Shown: one piece after another, positions 24,821 through 38,700 of the stretch
Numbering within the stretch: position 1 is the first letter of the stretch
Layout: each line of letters opens with the position of its first letter
Source: Takifugu bimaculatus
Taxonomy: Eukaryota > Chordata > Actinopteri > Tetraodontiformes > Tetraodontidae
DNA length: 64,000 nucleotides
NCBI GenBank assembly: GCA_004026145.2
Contig: CP034995.1
Span: 732,001 to 796,000 of the forward strand
Direction: 5' to 3'
Notes under the pieces: model-generated
Told to the model about the DNA's origin: nothing
The model's input: the letters and a program-made list of their open reading frames with translations, nothing else
Databases searched by the model: none
Made by a program: the position numbers and the translations under genes

Positions 24821-26740
24821 TTATACAAGCAGGTGCTGAGAAATGATGAAGACAGAGAGGAGAAGAAGGGAGAAGAGGCCGACGTCAGAGTGGATGCGGC
24901 TACCATTGCTACCTAAAACAGAGGAAAAGACAAGCTCACTGCAGAGATCCACAGATCGTATGAACAAACAAGTACTTACAACTTTTGCAGTGCTCACCTG
25001 TGGTTGTTGCAGCCGTAGTCGTCGTCGTAGGCGTCGATGGAGCTGTGTTGGTGACAGTGGGGGCAGCTGTACTTGTGACCGCGTTGGGGTCAACAGTGGC
25101 AGTTGTTCCTGAGGGGGTGGTGGGTGAGGACCTGCCCCCCGTAAGACCTAATCCCAGTCCATCGAGCTCTGACTGGAGCTGCAAACTGGTCCACGACCGC
25201 ACCAGTGTCTCGTTTTCATACAACTTCAGGTCGTTGAGGTTGGACCCCAGGAGATTTTGAACTTCACTGACTGTCAGGTTCTGGGAGAACAGTAAAGATG
25301 AGCATCAGGCAGGATGGGCTTAAAATAAAAGAAAACCTCCTGTATGACCCACAAACACTGACCAGAACAACGTTCTCTTCCAGGCTGGTGAAGGTGGACA
25401 TGTCCATGTTGATGTTGGATGTGGACAAACTCCGGATGAAGTTCAAGTTTGCACCAGCTGCACACCGGAAAAAGAACAGCAAAATTGGTCTCACAATGAG
25501 ACTTTGTGATCAAAGGTAGCATTGGTAGTTGCAATTATGGGGTGTGTTTGCCTACGTAGATAAGACTTCAGGAGTAGGTAGTTGGTGGGAGAGATTGTGG
25601 TAGAGCGTGTCGTCGTGGTAAATGCCTGTTCCGCAATGGTGAAAAGTACTCTCTTTTTCTCTGAGGTGCAGTTTGATATATCCAGGGCATTGGCATCTCT
25701 ACAGGAGGGGGAGGAATAGCAGTACACTATTAACTAATTAAGGAATCATGTTAATTTCAAATACTTATATCACTGACAGTAATCTCTTTGTCCTGTTATT
25801 CAGCCCAGAATATTCTCGTGTCATCAGATTCCCTAAATAACCTGATGCATGTTTGTTCATAGTACGCTAACATTCACCGAAATGGCTGGATGATAAATTG
25901 TTTCAGAAATAGAAAACGACGACGCGTCGTTGCTAACATCAGCAACACATTATCAGAGCCTGTCTCTCCTGCATAATGCTGAGACGTTGTGGAAAAAGTT
26001 CCAACATTAGCAGGGCCTTTATGGCAATATGAAATGTAACAGTACAGGCAACGTAACTGGCCTCTCAGCAAATGCAACAAGAAACAAAAGGTGGATCTGC
26101 ATCACTGAGAGCAGCCCTGCAGTCTTACTTGATGCTCTGAGCGGAAATATTGCTGAGAACGTTGGTGTCCAGGGAGCACAGGTTGGGTCCACCGATGCTG
26201 TTGAGCTCAGCTGTGCCCAGTTTGTTGCCCCCCACACTCAAATACTTTGAGATGATTGCTTTAGCCAGGCTGGGCTCCCACTCCCCGTCCGAAGAGTCCA
26301 TCAAAGCTGAGAGGGTGTCGACCTCGCTGATGTTCCACATGTTGATGTCAATGCTAGAGGCCATACGTGAGGCAGCCCCTAAGAGTTGAACCTGGCTCTC
26401 AGCGATGGTAGAGTGGGAACTGTATGCCTAGAAGAAATCCAGAGGAGGAGAGGTTGTCACCAGGACAACAGTAATGTTTTTCTTTGATTCTGACCAATTC
26501 AGCGTCACACTATTCTCATGTCTCAACGTCTCGTACCTCCCTCAGCTTGCTCAGGACGATGCTGAGGTACTCGTCCAAATCCACCTTCTCCATGATGGCG
26601 GCCAAGTTGTCTTTGACGGTTTGGGCACTAAGGCAGGCGTTAAACTGGTTTATGTCTTCGTAGTCGAACGGGAACGCGTTGTCGCTGATGGTCACCTGGG
26701 TGATATTTCCTGCTGTGCACTCGATTGCTAAAAACACAGT
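24821..26740 (-). other. Mesothelin-homologous C-terminal core and GPI signal of the repeat glycoprotein
   Basis: Exons here align in order with the human mesothelin core. The segment at 26125-26364 (WNISEVDTLSALMDSS, then GGPNLCSLDTNVLSNISAQSI) parallels the mesothelin stretch LDTLTAFYPGYLCSLSPEEL. About 25380-25460 gives SNINMDMSTFTSLEE, paralleling NVSMDLATFMKL. The exon 24997-25281 gives LTVSEVQNLLGSNLNDLK and SELDGLGLGLTGG, paralleling LTVAEVQKLLG and DDLDTLGLGLQGG. It then continues into a Ser/Thr/Pro stalk with about 25 Thr, a typical O-glycosylated spacer. The last exon (24821-24897) encodes about 25 residues ending in a hydrophobic run with no cytoplasmic tail, the usual GPI-attachment signal. 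The alignment was made by eye from memory of the human sequence. Confidence 0.85.
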
Positions 26741-29700
26741 AACGGTAATTTGTGAACTCGGTCAGAAAAAACCAAAGCAGCAACTATAAAAACTCACTTG
26801 TGGATCTCTTTGTCTTCTTTTTTATGGACCTTCTAATTTCTTTCTTGAACTGTTTTCTTTTCTGTCTGCTCACTTTGTTATTCTTCAGAACCTTCATGAA
26901 GTAGGCCCTGAAATCCCGCTTGGTTTTCTAGAATCACAAAGACATTAAGAAAGAGGTAAAATCAGAGGAAACCAGCAGCGAGAGGTTTCTTATGTTTCAC
27001 CTACTCTGTCAAAGTTTTCATAGAAGGTTGAGGTCAGATAGAGCGGCAACATCCCAAGATCCTTCAGAGTCTGCTCATTCCATGTGGATGGAGCTCTAAT
27101 GAGGGAAAAACACACAGAGGGTCGAGCTGAAATTCAGTCCTGTCTAGATAGGAGGTTAATACACTGATGACAGGACAGACGTACCCGTGCTGCGTCCTTC
27201 CGCTCTGCAGAAGAGCTTCCACAGCAGTCACCTGACCGCTGGTGAGATCTGCACAGTTGTTGAGATATTCCAAGATGGACGGGTCAGAGTTCTCGATGTA
27301 GGATCCATCCAGGATGCAGCACATGTTTCCTAACACCGCCACGGTATCCCGGTTCAGAATAGTGTTTGTTATCCCCTGAAGGAAGCAGATATCCTGTCAG
27401 TTTCTGGACAAGATAAACATCCCTGCGACGGCTCTGTGGGACTCACCAGGCAGCTCCTGGCATTAGTGAGCAGAGCACTTTTTTTGTAGCTGAGGGAGGT
27501 GGAGAAGATGGAGAAATCTGCTTCGGCCAACTGTGTGAAATAATCTCTGCATCTGTTCTGTGGCACCAGAGAGTAACTGTAGACAGACAGAGATGCAAAA
27601 AAAACAATATAGACAGGTGACATGGACGTAACAAAGAGCATATATGTCCTAGAAACCTCAGTTACTCAACTCACTCATAATAGAGCAGCATGTCTGGAGG
27701 ATAAAGGTCAAAGCTGGTGACGTCTGAATCATCTCTGATGTAGTTGTACATGCAGGTCAACTGTGAAGGACAAACACAAAGTCAACTCAACCGTCTAATC
27801 CGATATTCTATCTCAGGTGAATTCCTTTCCACACACCTGCGTTTCCACCAGTGGGACCTTGTTCCTGCCTTTCCTCCGGCAGGCTCCGATCAGCCTTTTG
27901 ACCTGCGCCCTTTTCAACGTGCTCACGCTGAGGCACGAGAACCCTTGCAGCATGGACGATGACAGGCTGCGAGCAAACATACAACAAACTCTATCTTCTG
28001 TGCAAAGGCAAAATCAGAGGATGTGCAAGGTTAGCTTCTTCAACACTCACTTGTTCGCACCTCCCAGTGTTGTGGTTGAACTTTCTGCTGCTATTAGACT
28101 AAAGAACAACTCAACCTAAAAAAAACAACATGTCCGAGTCAGGCGTGCTCATGTTCGATGCTCGTGGGTCTTTTTATATTTTTCTTTTTGCGTCCACCGT
28201 ACCTGCTGCCTTCTCCACTTTTTCCTGTTGAGTTTTTTAAAGATGTTGACGTTATTTGAGAAGTCCAGCAGCAGAACCCGAGAAATCTCCGAAGCCAGCT
28301 CGTCGGGAACGTTTTCCGCGATGGCGTCACTGTTGCTGTTTACTGCTGTGATCTGAAGGTTCCGTTGGATGTGGGGTTATTTATGATACAATCAGACAAA
28401 ATCAGTATTTATTACTGGTGGCTCTCATTGTGTCCCTGTGTTTGGCTTTTTACAGTTTAAACCCCACTTGTCCACAATAAAACTGGAAATGAAATTGTCA
28501 TACCTGAGCAACAAAAGTCTGTTGAACAATTTGTGGCGCGGACACCATGTGACTGACAACAGACGGGTTTTTGGACGCGGTGAGCAGCTCCATCCCACTG
28601 ATACTGCTGAACGTTGTTGATGGTATTCCTATGACAAGCGAGCCCAGCAGCACCAATGACGATGAGCTGTTGAGCTGGAGGACAGGAAAGAAGCTCAGCA
28701 CACCTTGTAGTTTAAATACAGCTAAGGTGAAGTAAGGCTGAGAACCGCTACCTTCATCATCCCTGACGACAGCAGCTTCTGGATGATGCCGTTGGCTTGA
28801 CCCTGATTCCAGGTGCTCACAGATCCAAGTGTGCTGAGGGCTTTCACCAGATCCTCGGGCTTCATGGTCATGATCTGCCCTGTAGACAGACTGCTGCTCC
28901 AGGTTGCCAAGGATGACAATGGCATTGGCATTGATGTTCTGGCCGAGGTTGCCCGCCAAAGCTGCTGAGACCTACAGAGAGGAGAATGAAAATGTACCCA
29001 AATCCCTGCATGGGTAAAAGGAACAAGTCCAGGCAGTGTGTGTACCTGTGGGTCCAAGTCTATGCAGACCGTGGTCAGGTTGTAAAAAACCATCAAGGTT
29101 TGCTGCGGATTCAGCTGAGTGAATGCTGGACCTGGAGCCACACATCGATACTGCAGAGGCAGACTGTAGGGAAACACACGGAGAAAAACCACAGAAGTCA
29201 TTGCTTTTCCTTCCTTCACATGTTTAAAATACATATTTGTAAGGATGTGAAAGTTAAAGCTCACTGAATGGGGTTGAAGTTGCTGTCCTGCTGGTAGACC
29301 AGCTGAGTGTAGTAGTTGCTAAGGTTGAGCGGTAAGGTGGTCTGGTTGAGCAGAGCGATGTTCACCAGGTTGACTGTAAACACCTGGATGAACTGCAGAG
29401 AACAGCAGGAACAAAGGCTGAAGGTTGTGGGCAGGTTGAGTACGTGGACAAAACAAGTAGCCCAGTTTTACCTGAGCTGAACCAAATGCTTGGAAATCCT
29501 CCAGAGACAGGAACTGCAGAAAGGGGCCGATGTATTCAGCAAACCAGGCTGTGGAGTTGAGCTCCGGGTCACTGGCGTCATAACATCTGGGCAGGTTTGC
29601 TGGAACCACAAAAAAAAAAAACAGTCCTATCTCTTCTCAAGGAGGGAAACAAATAAAAGTGAGGGTCGTGCTACCTGAGGTCAGGTAAGTCCTGATGGAG

Positions 29701-32700
29701 CTGTACATGTCTGGCTTCATAAAGTCTACAGTGGTGTAGTTGAATTGACCAAGAACAGAAACGCTGAAAAATTGAGGGAAACCTCACATGAACCGTAAAT
29801 AAACAAGTATATCCTTCAGCACCATTGTTGTTACGTACAGCTTTTGGAATGCCAGACAGGAGGAGTTGTATGTTACACTAGGGCTGATCAGGCTCTTTCT
29901 CAGGAAGACCAAGTAGTTCTTAAGGCTTTGGTCAAACCACCTGTTGACCTCTGACCTCTTGGAACTACTGAGGGCCATGGGCCAGACGCAAGGCAGTGTG
30001 GGGCGCCTGACCACTGCTGGGAGGGCTTCCTGTGGAGAGGAGGCACAGGAGTGAGGATGGCAAACGTGAAGGGAGCTCCCTTCAGCATATCACCACGCGT
30101 TTGAGACGTACTGTCTCCAGGAAGAGCGGCGTCTTCGTGTAGCTGCCGTAAATCAGGCAGAGCTCCGCGTTGTCATCGACGACATCGGGCCGACGGAGGA
30201 AATCGCCCAGATGCGACGGAGGCATCGAGTTTATAAGCTGGAAGGGAAACGGACATCAAATATGTCAACAATCGATGGCTCGACAGACTCTCCGCTCGTC
30301 CGCCTGACACATACCTGATGCCGCCTGTTGTTGGGCATGAGCGACAGGAAGGCGGTCACATTAGGAAACTTGAATCCCATGAATGAGTTTTCCACGAATG
30401 TGTAGAAGCTGTTATTGTAGTTGTCACCGTAGCACTGAAGAGGTTTCGGTCCTGAAGGAGATGGATCCAAATACGCTCTCATCAGTCTAACATGCTGTAT
30501 ATATGTCATCATGGCTGTCACATTAAGACCATTTGATTACGTTTAAGGGTTATTTTACATGAATGCAGAGACATGATAGACCTCGTTTGAGCTGGTTACC
30601 TTTCAGCATCTGAATGATGTGATTGTGAATTTCTGTCTGGGCATTTTCACTGAGGGAGGAGATAGTTGAGTTCAAGTCTTGAACCCTGTAATTGAATCAG
30701 AGAGGGCATGAAGGACTGTCTGAAATCAAACTGTCTTTTCCAGGATCCCTGTCCCCTTTGTCATACACTTACCCCTGCAGTTGAACACTACAGTTCCTCC
30801 CCATTATTATGCTGAAGAACGGTGCAACGTGGTCAGGAGACAGGTTGAACAGCAGGGGCTGGAGCCGGACGTGGAGCCACTGCCACACCACTGAATCACT
30901 CACAGAGGGATCGGAGAGATTGGCTTTGTCAAAAACAACTTGCAGCATAGCTGGAATCACAGCAGGTTGGAGACTGTTTTGATGAAGCTGGAGGACGAAA
31001 AATATCAGAGAATGAATTAAAATGTTGTTACTTATTTGACCTTATAGATTGTTTTAACTCACCATGATGGCAGGAGAGAAGTAATCAAAAAAGGTGGGCA
31101 GTTGTTGGTTTTGGACGTGACTCATCACCATGTTGACCTGGGCGGCAGATCTCAGCTGGCCAGGAGTGGAAGACACTTCTGCCAGCTGTCTGACTGTCAG
31201 ATGTGGCAAAGCATCCATCTGAAAATATACAAACGAGGACGCATCTCAGAATCAAGCAAATCATTGCAGAGGGAGCCACAAGATAAAAAGGCAACAGGAA
31301 ATACCACTGAAAAGTTGACGAAGAGCATCTGTATATCATTGAAGGGCACGAGGGCAGAGAAGGCTCCCAGATTCTTCTGCAACCATTCTCCACTGTTGTT
31401 TGATCTACAGCCATGGTCTGCAGGTTTGGAAAATGACTCAGTTGTCTGTCTGAATCAACTTTACTGGCTTCACATAATCAAGCCAATAATGTACAATAAA
31501 CAAAGTTAGGTAAAGGTTAAAACTCACCTGTGGTGTTGATCCTGGTCAGGTAAACCTTGATGAAGTGGTTGTAGACAGACATCTGCCTGGCATCACTCAT
31601 CTTCTCCATCACACTACTGAAAATCTGTACACTAGGTTCAGAAAAGAAAGCCAGCGTCAGGGGATTAATGACAGGGGAACATTCAAAATCACCTCTGCGG
31701 ACTGAGCCAGCTCACATGTGCTGGTAGGTGCTGCAGTTCAAACCCTTCCTGGTCAGACAGGACAGGAAGTTGGGGGAAACACCAGGAAGGAAAGGACGCA
31801 GCCGCTGATTGAACCACAAGTTGATGACGGAGAGATTATTGAAGCTGGATGGGTTGAGCCGGTCCAGTCGGACTTGACTTATCGAGTCCAAAATCATCGT
31901 CAGCGCAGGATTTCTGGGGTCCAGAGTCTGTCAGGGAAAAGAGTCAGCGTCTACATCTGACCAGGAAACACCTGATGGGCAAAGCTGCTTCATACCTTGT
32001 TGGCCAACAGATCCAGAGCTTGGTCCAGAACCTTGGAGGCTTTGGAGAGCAGAAGCTTCCACACAGACATTGTGCTGCTGGAGTTCCAGGTGCGATTACA
32101 GGCCAACAATGCTGCCAGGTCCTCGGCTTTTAGAGCTGACAGCTTCACGGTGGAAAAGTAGAGCGACAACAGGTGAGTGACTGGGGGAAGATGCCACTGG
32201 AGTTTTATCAGGACACTTGTGAGGATGCTCTGGTGTCTCACCGAGGCACAGGCCAGCTCCTCAACAGGGTAGCCACAAACACCTCCGCTCATCAGGCCAC
32301 TGTCCAGGAGCAGCTGCACGGTTGTGCTGTCGGAGTTCAAAAAGAACGCTCATGCTTACCACACTAGAATACAAAAAGGTTGGCAGATGCCAAAGTTCTG
32401 ATTGTGATTGAACCATCCCACCTGTTCACTCCAGCACAAATGACCGTTTCTGTGGAAAAGGGTGAAATAAGCACAAATTAATATTTAATAATTGAATGAT
32501 TTTTAGCCAATGTGCTAAAGTGTGAAACCACTTACCGTTTGTGATGGTAACATTGCACTTGGGGGAAGAAACAGTTCAAAGATTAACAGAATATTATCAT
32601 ATAATAACACAACAATGAGAACTGTAGCATCCAACAAGAGCAAAATCATATGTAATTACCTGTCCGCTGTATATGACACAACCTAAGTTAGAAAAGATTT

Positions 32701-35700
32701 GTGTTAGAGCTCAGAAAACCCTCTGATAGTCCAGCTCACGCTGAACTACACACAGATAGCGAAACACTAAATATGCAGCCAGTGTTTACAGCATTTGACA
32801 GACTGAGATTCTCACCTGGAGGGATGTGTGTGGACAGGGCCATCTTGGTGTTCATGATCTCTCTTCCTACATCCAGAGCAACTGTATCCAGGGCCAGGTC
32901 CAGTCTCTTAAGCCTAAAATAGCAGCAGATCGGGGAGATTTACTCTTTCAGTAGTGATCATCTTTGCAGCATATTTAAAGAAGCAGAATTATGTTGGAAC
33001 TCACAGTGTTTTGTATGAAGAACAGGAGAGGTTTCCCTGCAAACACACAACCAGCACCTTTAGCTTCAAGCAGAGTGTGTGAGATTATGTGGACTGTGTC
33101 TGTTTTTACCATCGGGAGGAACTTCAGCAGCTCGGACAGGAAGTGTGTGAATTTGGGGGCAGATTGAGGCAGGTAATCAAAAATCATGTTGATGATGGCG
33201 TCTTTGTCGTCAAGCGTGGGGTGACTCAGCACCAGCAACTCAGCGTTCTGCGTCGGGGTCAGTAGCTGGAGGACCTCAAGCTGAATGGAAGAAAGGGCAG
33301 GAGATCCACATTACAGGTGCGAAGAGGAACCTGGTGAAATCAGCGTTGGTAAACCATGAGAGGAAGTTCTGTCTTACTGGATTGAAACCTGAGTTGAGCT
33401 CCAACATGGTTTTAACTGGTAGAAACCGTGAAAATGGGCCCAGATTTTTCATCAGCCAGTCTGAACTGTTGCTGGAGTGTGTTGTGCATCCAGGGTCTGT
33501 CGGATCAAAAATATGAAAACACTGAATAATCTCTGGATATGAGGAAAAATTACATGTGCAACATTCCACCCCGAGCATCAACATCTATATCCCTCTGTGT
33601 GTAGTCAGAATATGCCGGTATATATTTATACTTTATAGGCTTCCATAACAGGAAAGTTAAAGATCAGTTGACCCCTGCTGGTGGACAACATTACAACCCC
33701 CATATCTTTATCATCAGAAGGCTAAAATTTAAATTCAGATCATCTCATTAGATTTTAAAACAGCAAGCCAATAATGTGCAATAAACAAAGTTAGGTAAAG
33801 GTTAAAACTCACCTGTGGTGTTGATCCTGGTCAGGTAAACCTTGATGAAGTGGTTGTAGACAGACATCTGCCTAGCATCACTCATCTTCTCCATCAGACT
33901 ACTGAAAATCTGTACACTAGGTTCAGAAAAGAAAGCCAGCGTCAGGGGATTAATGACAGGGGAACATTCAAAATCACCTCTGCGGACTGAGCCAGCTCAC
34001 ATGTGCTGGTAGGTGCTGCAGTCCAAACCCTTCCTGGTCAGACAGGACAGGAAGTTGGAGGAAACACCAGGAAGGAAAGGACGCAGTCGCTGATTGAACC
34101 ACAAGTTGATGACGTAGAGATTATTGAAGCTGGACGAGTTGAGCCGGTCCAGTCGGACTTGATTTATCGAGTCCAAAATCATCGTCAGCGCAGGATTTCT
34201 GGGGTCCAGAGTCTGTCAGGGAAAAGAGTCAGCGTCTACATCTGACCAGGAAACACCTGATGGGCAAAGCTGCTTCATACCTTGTTGGCCAACAGATCCA
34301 GAGCTTGGTCCAGAACCTGAGAGGATTTGGAGAGCAGAAGCTTCCACACAGACATTGTGCTGCTGGAGTTCCAGGTGCGATTACAGGCCAACAATGCTGC
34401 CAGGTCCTCAGCTTTTAGAGCTGACAGCTTCACGGTGGAAAAGCAGAAGGACAACAGGTGAGAGACTGGGGGCAAAATGCTACTGGAGTTTTATCAGGAC
34501 ACTTGTGAGGATGCTCTGGTGTCTCACCGAGGCACAGGCCAGCTCCTCAACAGGGTAGCCACAAACACCTCCGCTCATCAGGCCACTGTCCAGGAGCAGC
34601 TGCACGGTTGTGCTGTTGGAGTTCAAAAAGAACGCTCATGCTTACCACACTAGAATACAAAAAGGTTGGCAGATGCCAAAGTTCTGATTGTGATTGAACC
34701 ATCCCACCTGTTCACTCCAGCACAAATGACCGTTTCTGTGGAAAAGGGTGAAATAAGCACAAATTAATATTTAATAATTGAATGATTTTTAGCCAATGTG
34801 CTAAAGTGTGAAACCACTTACCGTTTGTGATGGTAACATTGCACTTGGGGGAAGAAACAGTTCAAAGATTAACAGAATGTTATCATATAATAACACAACA
34901 ATGAGAACTGTAGCATCCAACAAGAGCAAAATCATATGTAATTACCTGTCCGCTGTATATGACACAACCTAAGTTAGAAAAGATTTGTGTTAGAGCTCAG
35001 AAAACCCTCTGATAGTCCAGCTCACGCTGAACTACACACAGATAACGAAACACTAAATATGCAGCCAGTGTTTACAGCATTTGACAGACTGAGATTCTCA
35101 CCTGGAGGGATGTGTGTGGACAGGGCCATCTTGATCTCTCTTCCTACATCCAGAGCAACTGTATCCAGGGCCAGGTCCAGTCTCTTAAGCCTAAAATAGC
35201 AGCAGATCGGGGAGATTTACTCTTTCAGTAGTGATCATCTTTGCAGCATATTTAAAGAAGCAGAATTATGTTGGAACTCACAGTGTTTTGTATGAAGAAC
35301 AGGAGAGGTTTCCCTGCAAACACACAACCAGCACCTTTAGCTTCAAGCAGAGTGTGTGAGATTATGTGGACTGTGTCTGTTTTTACCATCGGGAGGAACT
35401 TCAGCAGCTCGGACAGGAAGTGTGTGAATTTGGGGGCAGATTGAGGCAGGTAATCAAAAATCATGTTGATGATGGCGTCTTTGTCGTCAAGCGTGGGGTG
35501 ACTCAGCACCAGCAACTCAGCGTTCTGCGTCGGGGTCAGTAGCTGGAGGACCTCAAGCTGAATGGAAGAAAGGGCAGGAGATCCACATTACAGGTGTGAA
35601 GAGGAACCTGGTGAAATCAGCGTTGGTAAACCATGAGAGGAAGTTCTGTCTTACTGGATTGAAACCTGAGTTGAGCTCCAACATGGTTTTAACTGGTAGA

Positions 35701-38700
35701 AACCGTGAAAATGGGCCCAGATTTTTCATCAGCCAGTCTGAACTGTTGCTGGAGTGTGTTGTGCATCCAGGGTCTGTTGGATCAAAAATATAAAAACACT
35801 GAATAATCTTTGGATGTGAGGAAAAATTACATGTGCAACATTCCACCCCGAGCACCAACATCTATATCCCTCTGTGTGTAGTCAGAATATGCCGGTATAT
35901 ATTTATACTTTATAGGCTTCCATAACAGGAAAGTTAAAGATCAGTTGACCCCTGCTGGTGGACAACATTACAATCCCCCTATCTTTATCATCAGAAGGCT
36001 AAAATTTAAATTCAGATCATCTCATTAGATTTTAAAACAGCAAGCCAATAATGTACAATAAACAAAGTTAGGTAAAGGTTAAAACTCACCTGTGGTGTTG
36101 ATCCTGGTCAGGTAAACCTTGATGAAGTGGTTGTAGACAGACATCTGCCTGGCATCACTCATCTTCTCCATCAGACTACTGAAAATCTGTACACTAGGTT
36201 CAGAAAAGAAAGCCAGCGTCAGGGGATTAATGACAGGGGAACATTCAAAATCACCTCTGAGGACTGAGCCAGCTCACATGTGCTGGTAGGTGCTGCAGTT
36301 CAAACCCTTCCTGGTCAGACAGGACAGGAAGTTGGAGGAAACACCAGGAAGGAAAGGACGCAGCCGCTGATTGAACCACAAGTTGATGACGGAGAGATTA
36401 TTGAAGCTGGACGGGTTGAGCCGGTCCAGTCGGACTTGATTTATCGAGTCCAAAATCATCGTCAGCGCAGGATTTCTGGGGTCCAGAGTCTGTCAGGGAA
36501 AAGAGTCAGCGTCTACATCTGACCAGGAAACACCTGATGGGCATCGCTGCTTCATACCTTGTTGGACAACAGATCCAGAGCTTGGTCCAGAACCATAGAG
36601 GATTTGGAGAGCAGAAGCTTCCACACAGACATTGTGCTGCTGGAGTTCCAGGTGCGATTACAGGCCAACAATGCTGCCAGGTCCTCGGCTTTTAGAGCTG
36701 ACAGCTTCACGGTGGAAAAGCAGAAGGACAACAGGTGAGTGACTGGGGGAAGATGCCACTGGACTTTTATCAGGACACTTGTGAGGATGTTCTGGTGTCT
36801 CACCGAGGCACAGGCCAGCTCCTCAACAGGGTAGCCACAAACACCTCCGCTCATCAGGCCACTGTCCAGGAGCAGCTGCACGGTTGTGCTGTTGGAGTTC
36901 AAAAAGAACGCTCATGCTTACCACACTAGAATACAAAAAGGTTGGCAGATGCCAAAGTTCTGATTGTGATTGAACCATCCCACCTGTTCACTCCAGCACA
37001 AATGACCGTTTCTGTGGAAAAGGGTGAAATAAGCACAAATTAATATTTAATAATTGAATGATTTTTAGCCAATGTGCTAAAGTGTGAAACCACTTACCGT
37101 TTGTGATGGTAACATTGCACTTGGGGGAAGAAACAGTTCAAAGATTAACAGAATGTTATCATATAATAACACAACAATGAGAACTGTAGCATCCAACAAG
37201 AGCAAAATCATATGTAATTACCTGTCCGCTGTATATGACACAACCTAAGTTAGAAAAGATTTGTGTTAGAGCTCAGAAAACCCTCTGATAGTCCAGCTCA
37301 CACTGAACTACACACAGATAGCGAAACACTAAATATGCAGCCAGTGTTTACAGCATTTGACAGACTGAGATTCTCACCTGGAGGGATGTGTGTGGACAGG
37401 GCCATCTTGATCTCTCTTCCTACATCCAGAGCAACTGTATCCAGGGCCAGGTCCAGTCTCTTAAGCCTAAAATAGCAGCAGATCGGGGAGATTTACTCTT
37501 TCAGTAGTGATCATCTTTGCAGCATATTTAAAGAAGCAGAATTATGTTGGAACTCACAGTGTTTTGTATGAAGAACAGGAGAGGTTTCCCTGCAAACACA
37601 CAACCAGCACCTTTAGCTTCAAGCAGAGTGTGTGAGATTATGTGGACTGTGTCTGTTTTTACCATCGGGAGGAACTTCAGCAGCTCGGACAGGAAGTGTG
37701 TGAATTTGGGGGCAGATTGAGGCAGGTAATCAAAAATCATGTTGATGATGGCGTCTTTGTCGTCAAGCGTGGGGTGACTCAGCACCAGCAACTCAGCATT
37801 CTGCGTCGGGGTCAGTAGCTGGAGGACCTCAAGCTGAATGGAAGAAAGGGCAGGAGATCCACATTACAGGTGCGAAGAGGAACCTGGTGAAATCAGCGTT
37901 GGTAAACCATGAGAGGAAGTTCTGTCTTACTGGATTGAAACCTGAGTTGAGCTCCAACATGGTTTTAACTGGTAGAAACCGTGAAAATGGGCCCAGATTT
38001 TTCATCAGCCAGTCTGAACTGTTGCTGGAGTGTGTTGTGCATCCAGGGTCTGTCGGATCAAAAATATGAAAACACTGAATAATCTCTGGATATGAGGAAG
38101 AATTACATGTGCAACATTCCACCCCGAGCACCAACATCTATATCCCTCTGTGTGTAGTCAGAATATACCGGTATATATTTATACTTTATAGGCTTCCATA
38201 ACAGGAAAGTTAAAGATCAGTTGACCCCTGCTGGTGGACAACATTACAACCCCCATATCTTTATCATCAGAAGGCTAAAATTTAAATTCAGATCATCTCA
38301 TTAGATTTTAAAACAGCAAGCCAATAATGTACAATAAACAAAGTTAGGTAAAGGTTAAAACTCACCTGTGGTGTTGATCCTGGTCAGGTAAACCTTGATG
38401 AAGTGGTTGTAGACAGACATCTGCCTGGCATCACTCATCTTCTCCATCAGACTACTGAAAATCTGCACACTAGGTTCAGAAAAGAAAGCCAGCGTCAGGG
38501 GATTAATGACAGGGGAACATTCAAAATCACCTCTGAGGACTGAGCCAGCTCACATGTGCTGGTAGGTGCTGCAGTTCAAACCCTTCCTGGTCAGACAGGA
38601 CAGGAAGTTGGGGGAAACACCAGGAAGGAAAGGACGCAGCCGCTGATTGAACCACAAGTTGATGACGGAGAGATTATCGAAGCTGGACGGGTTGAGCCGG

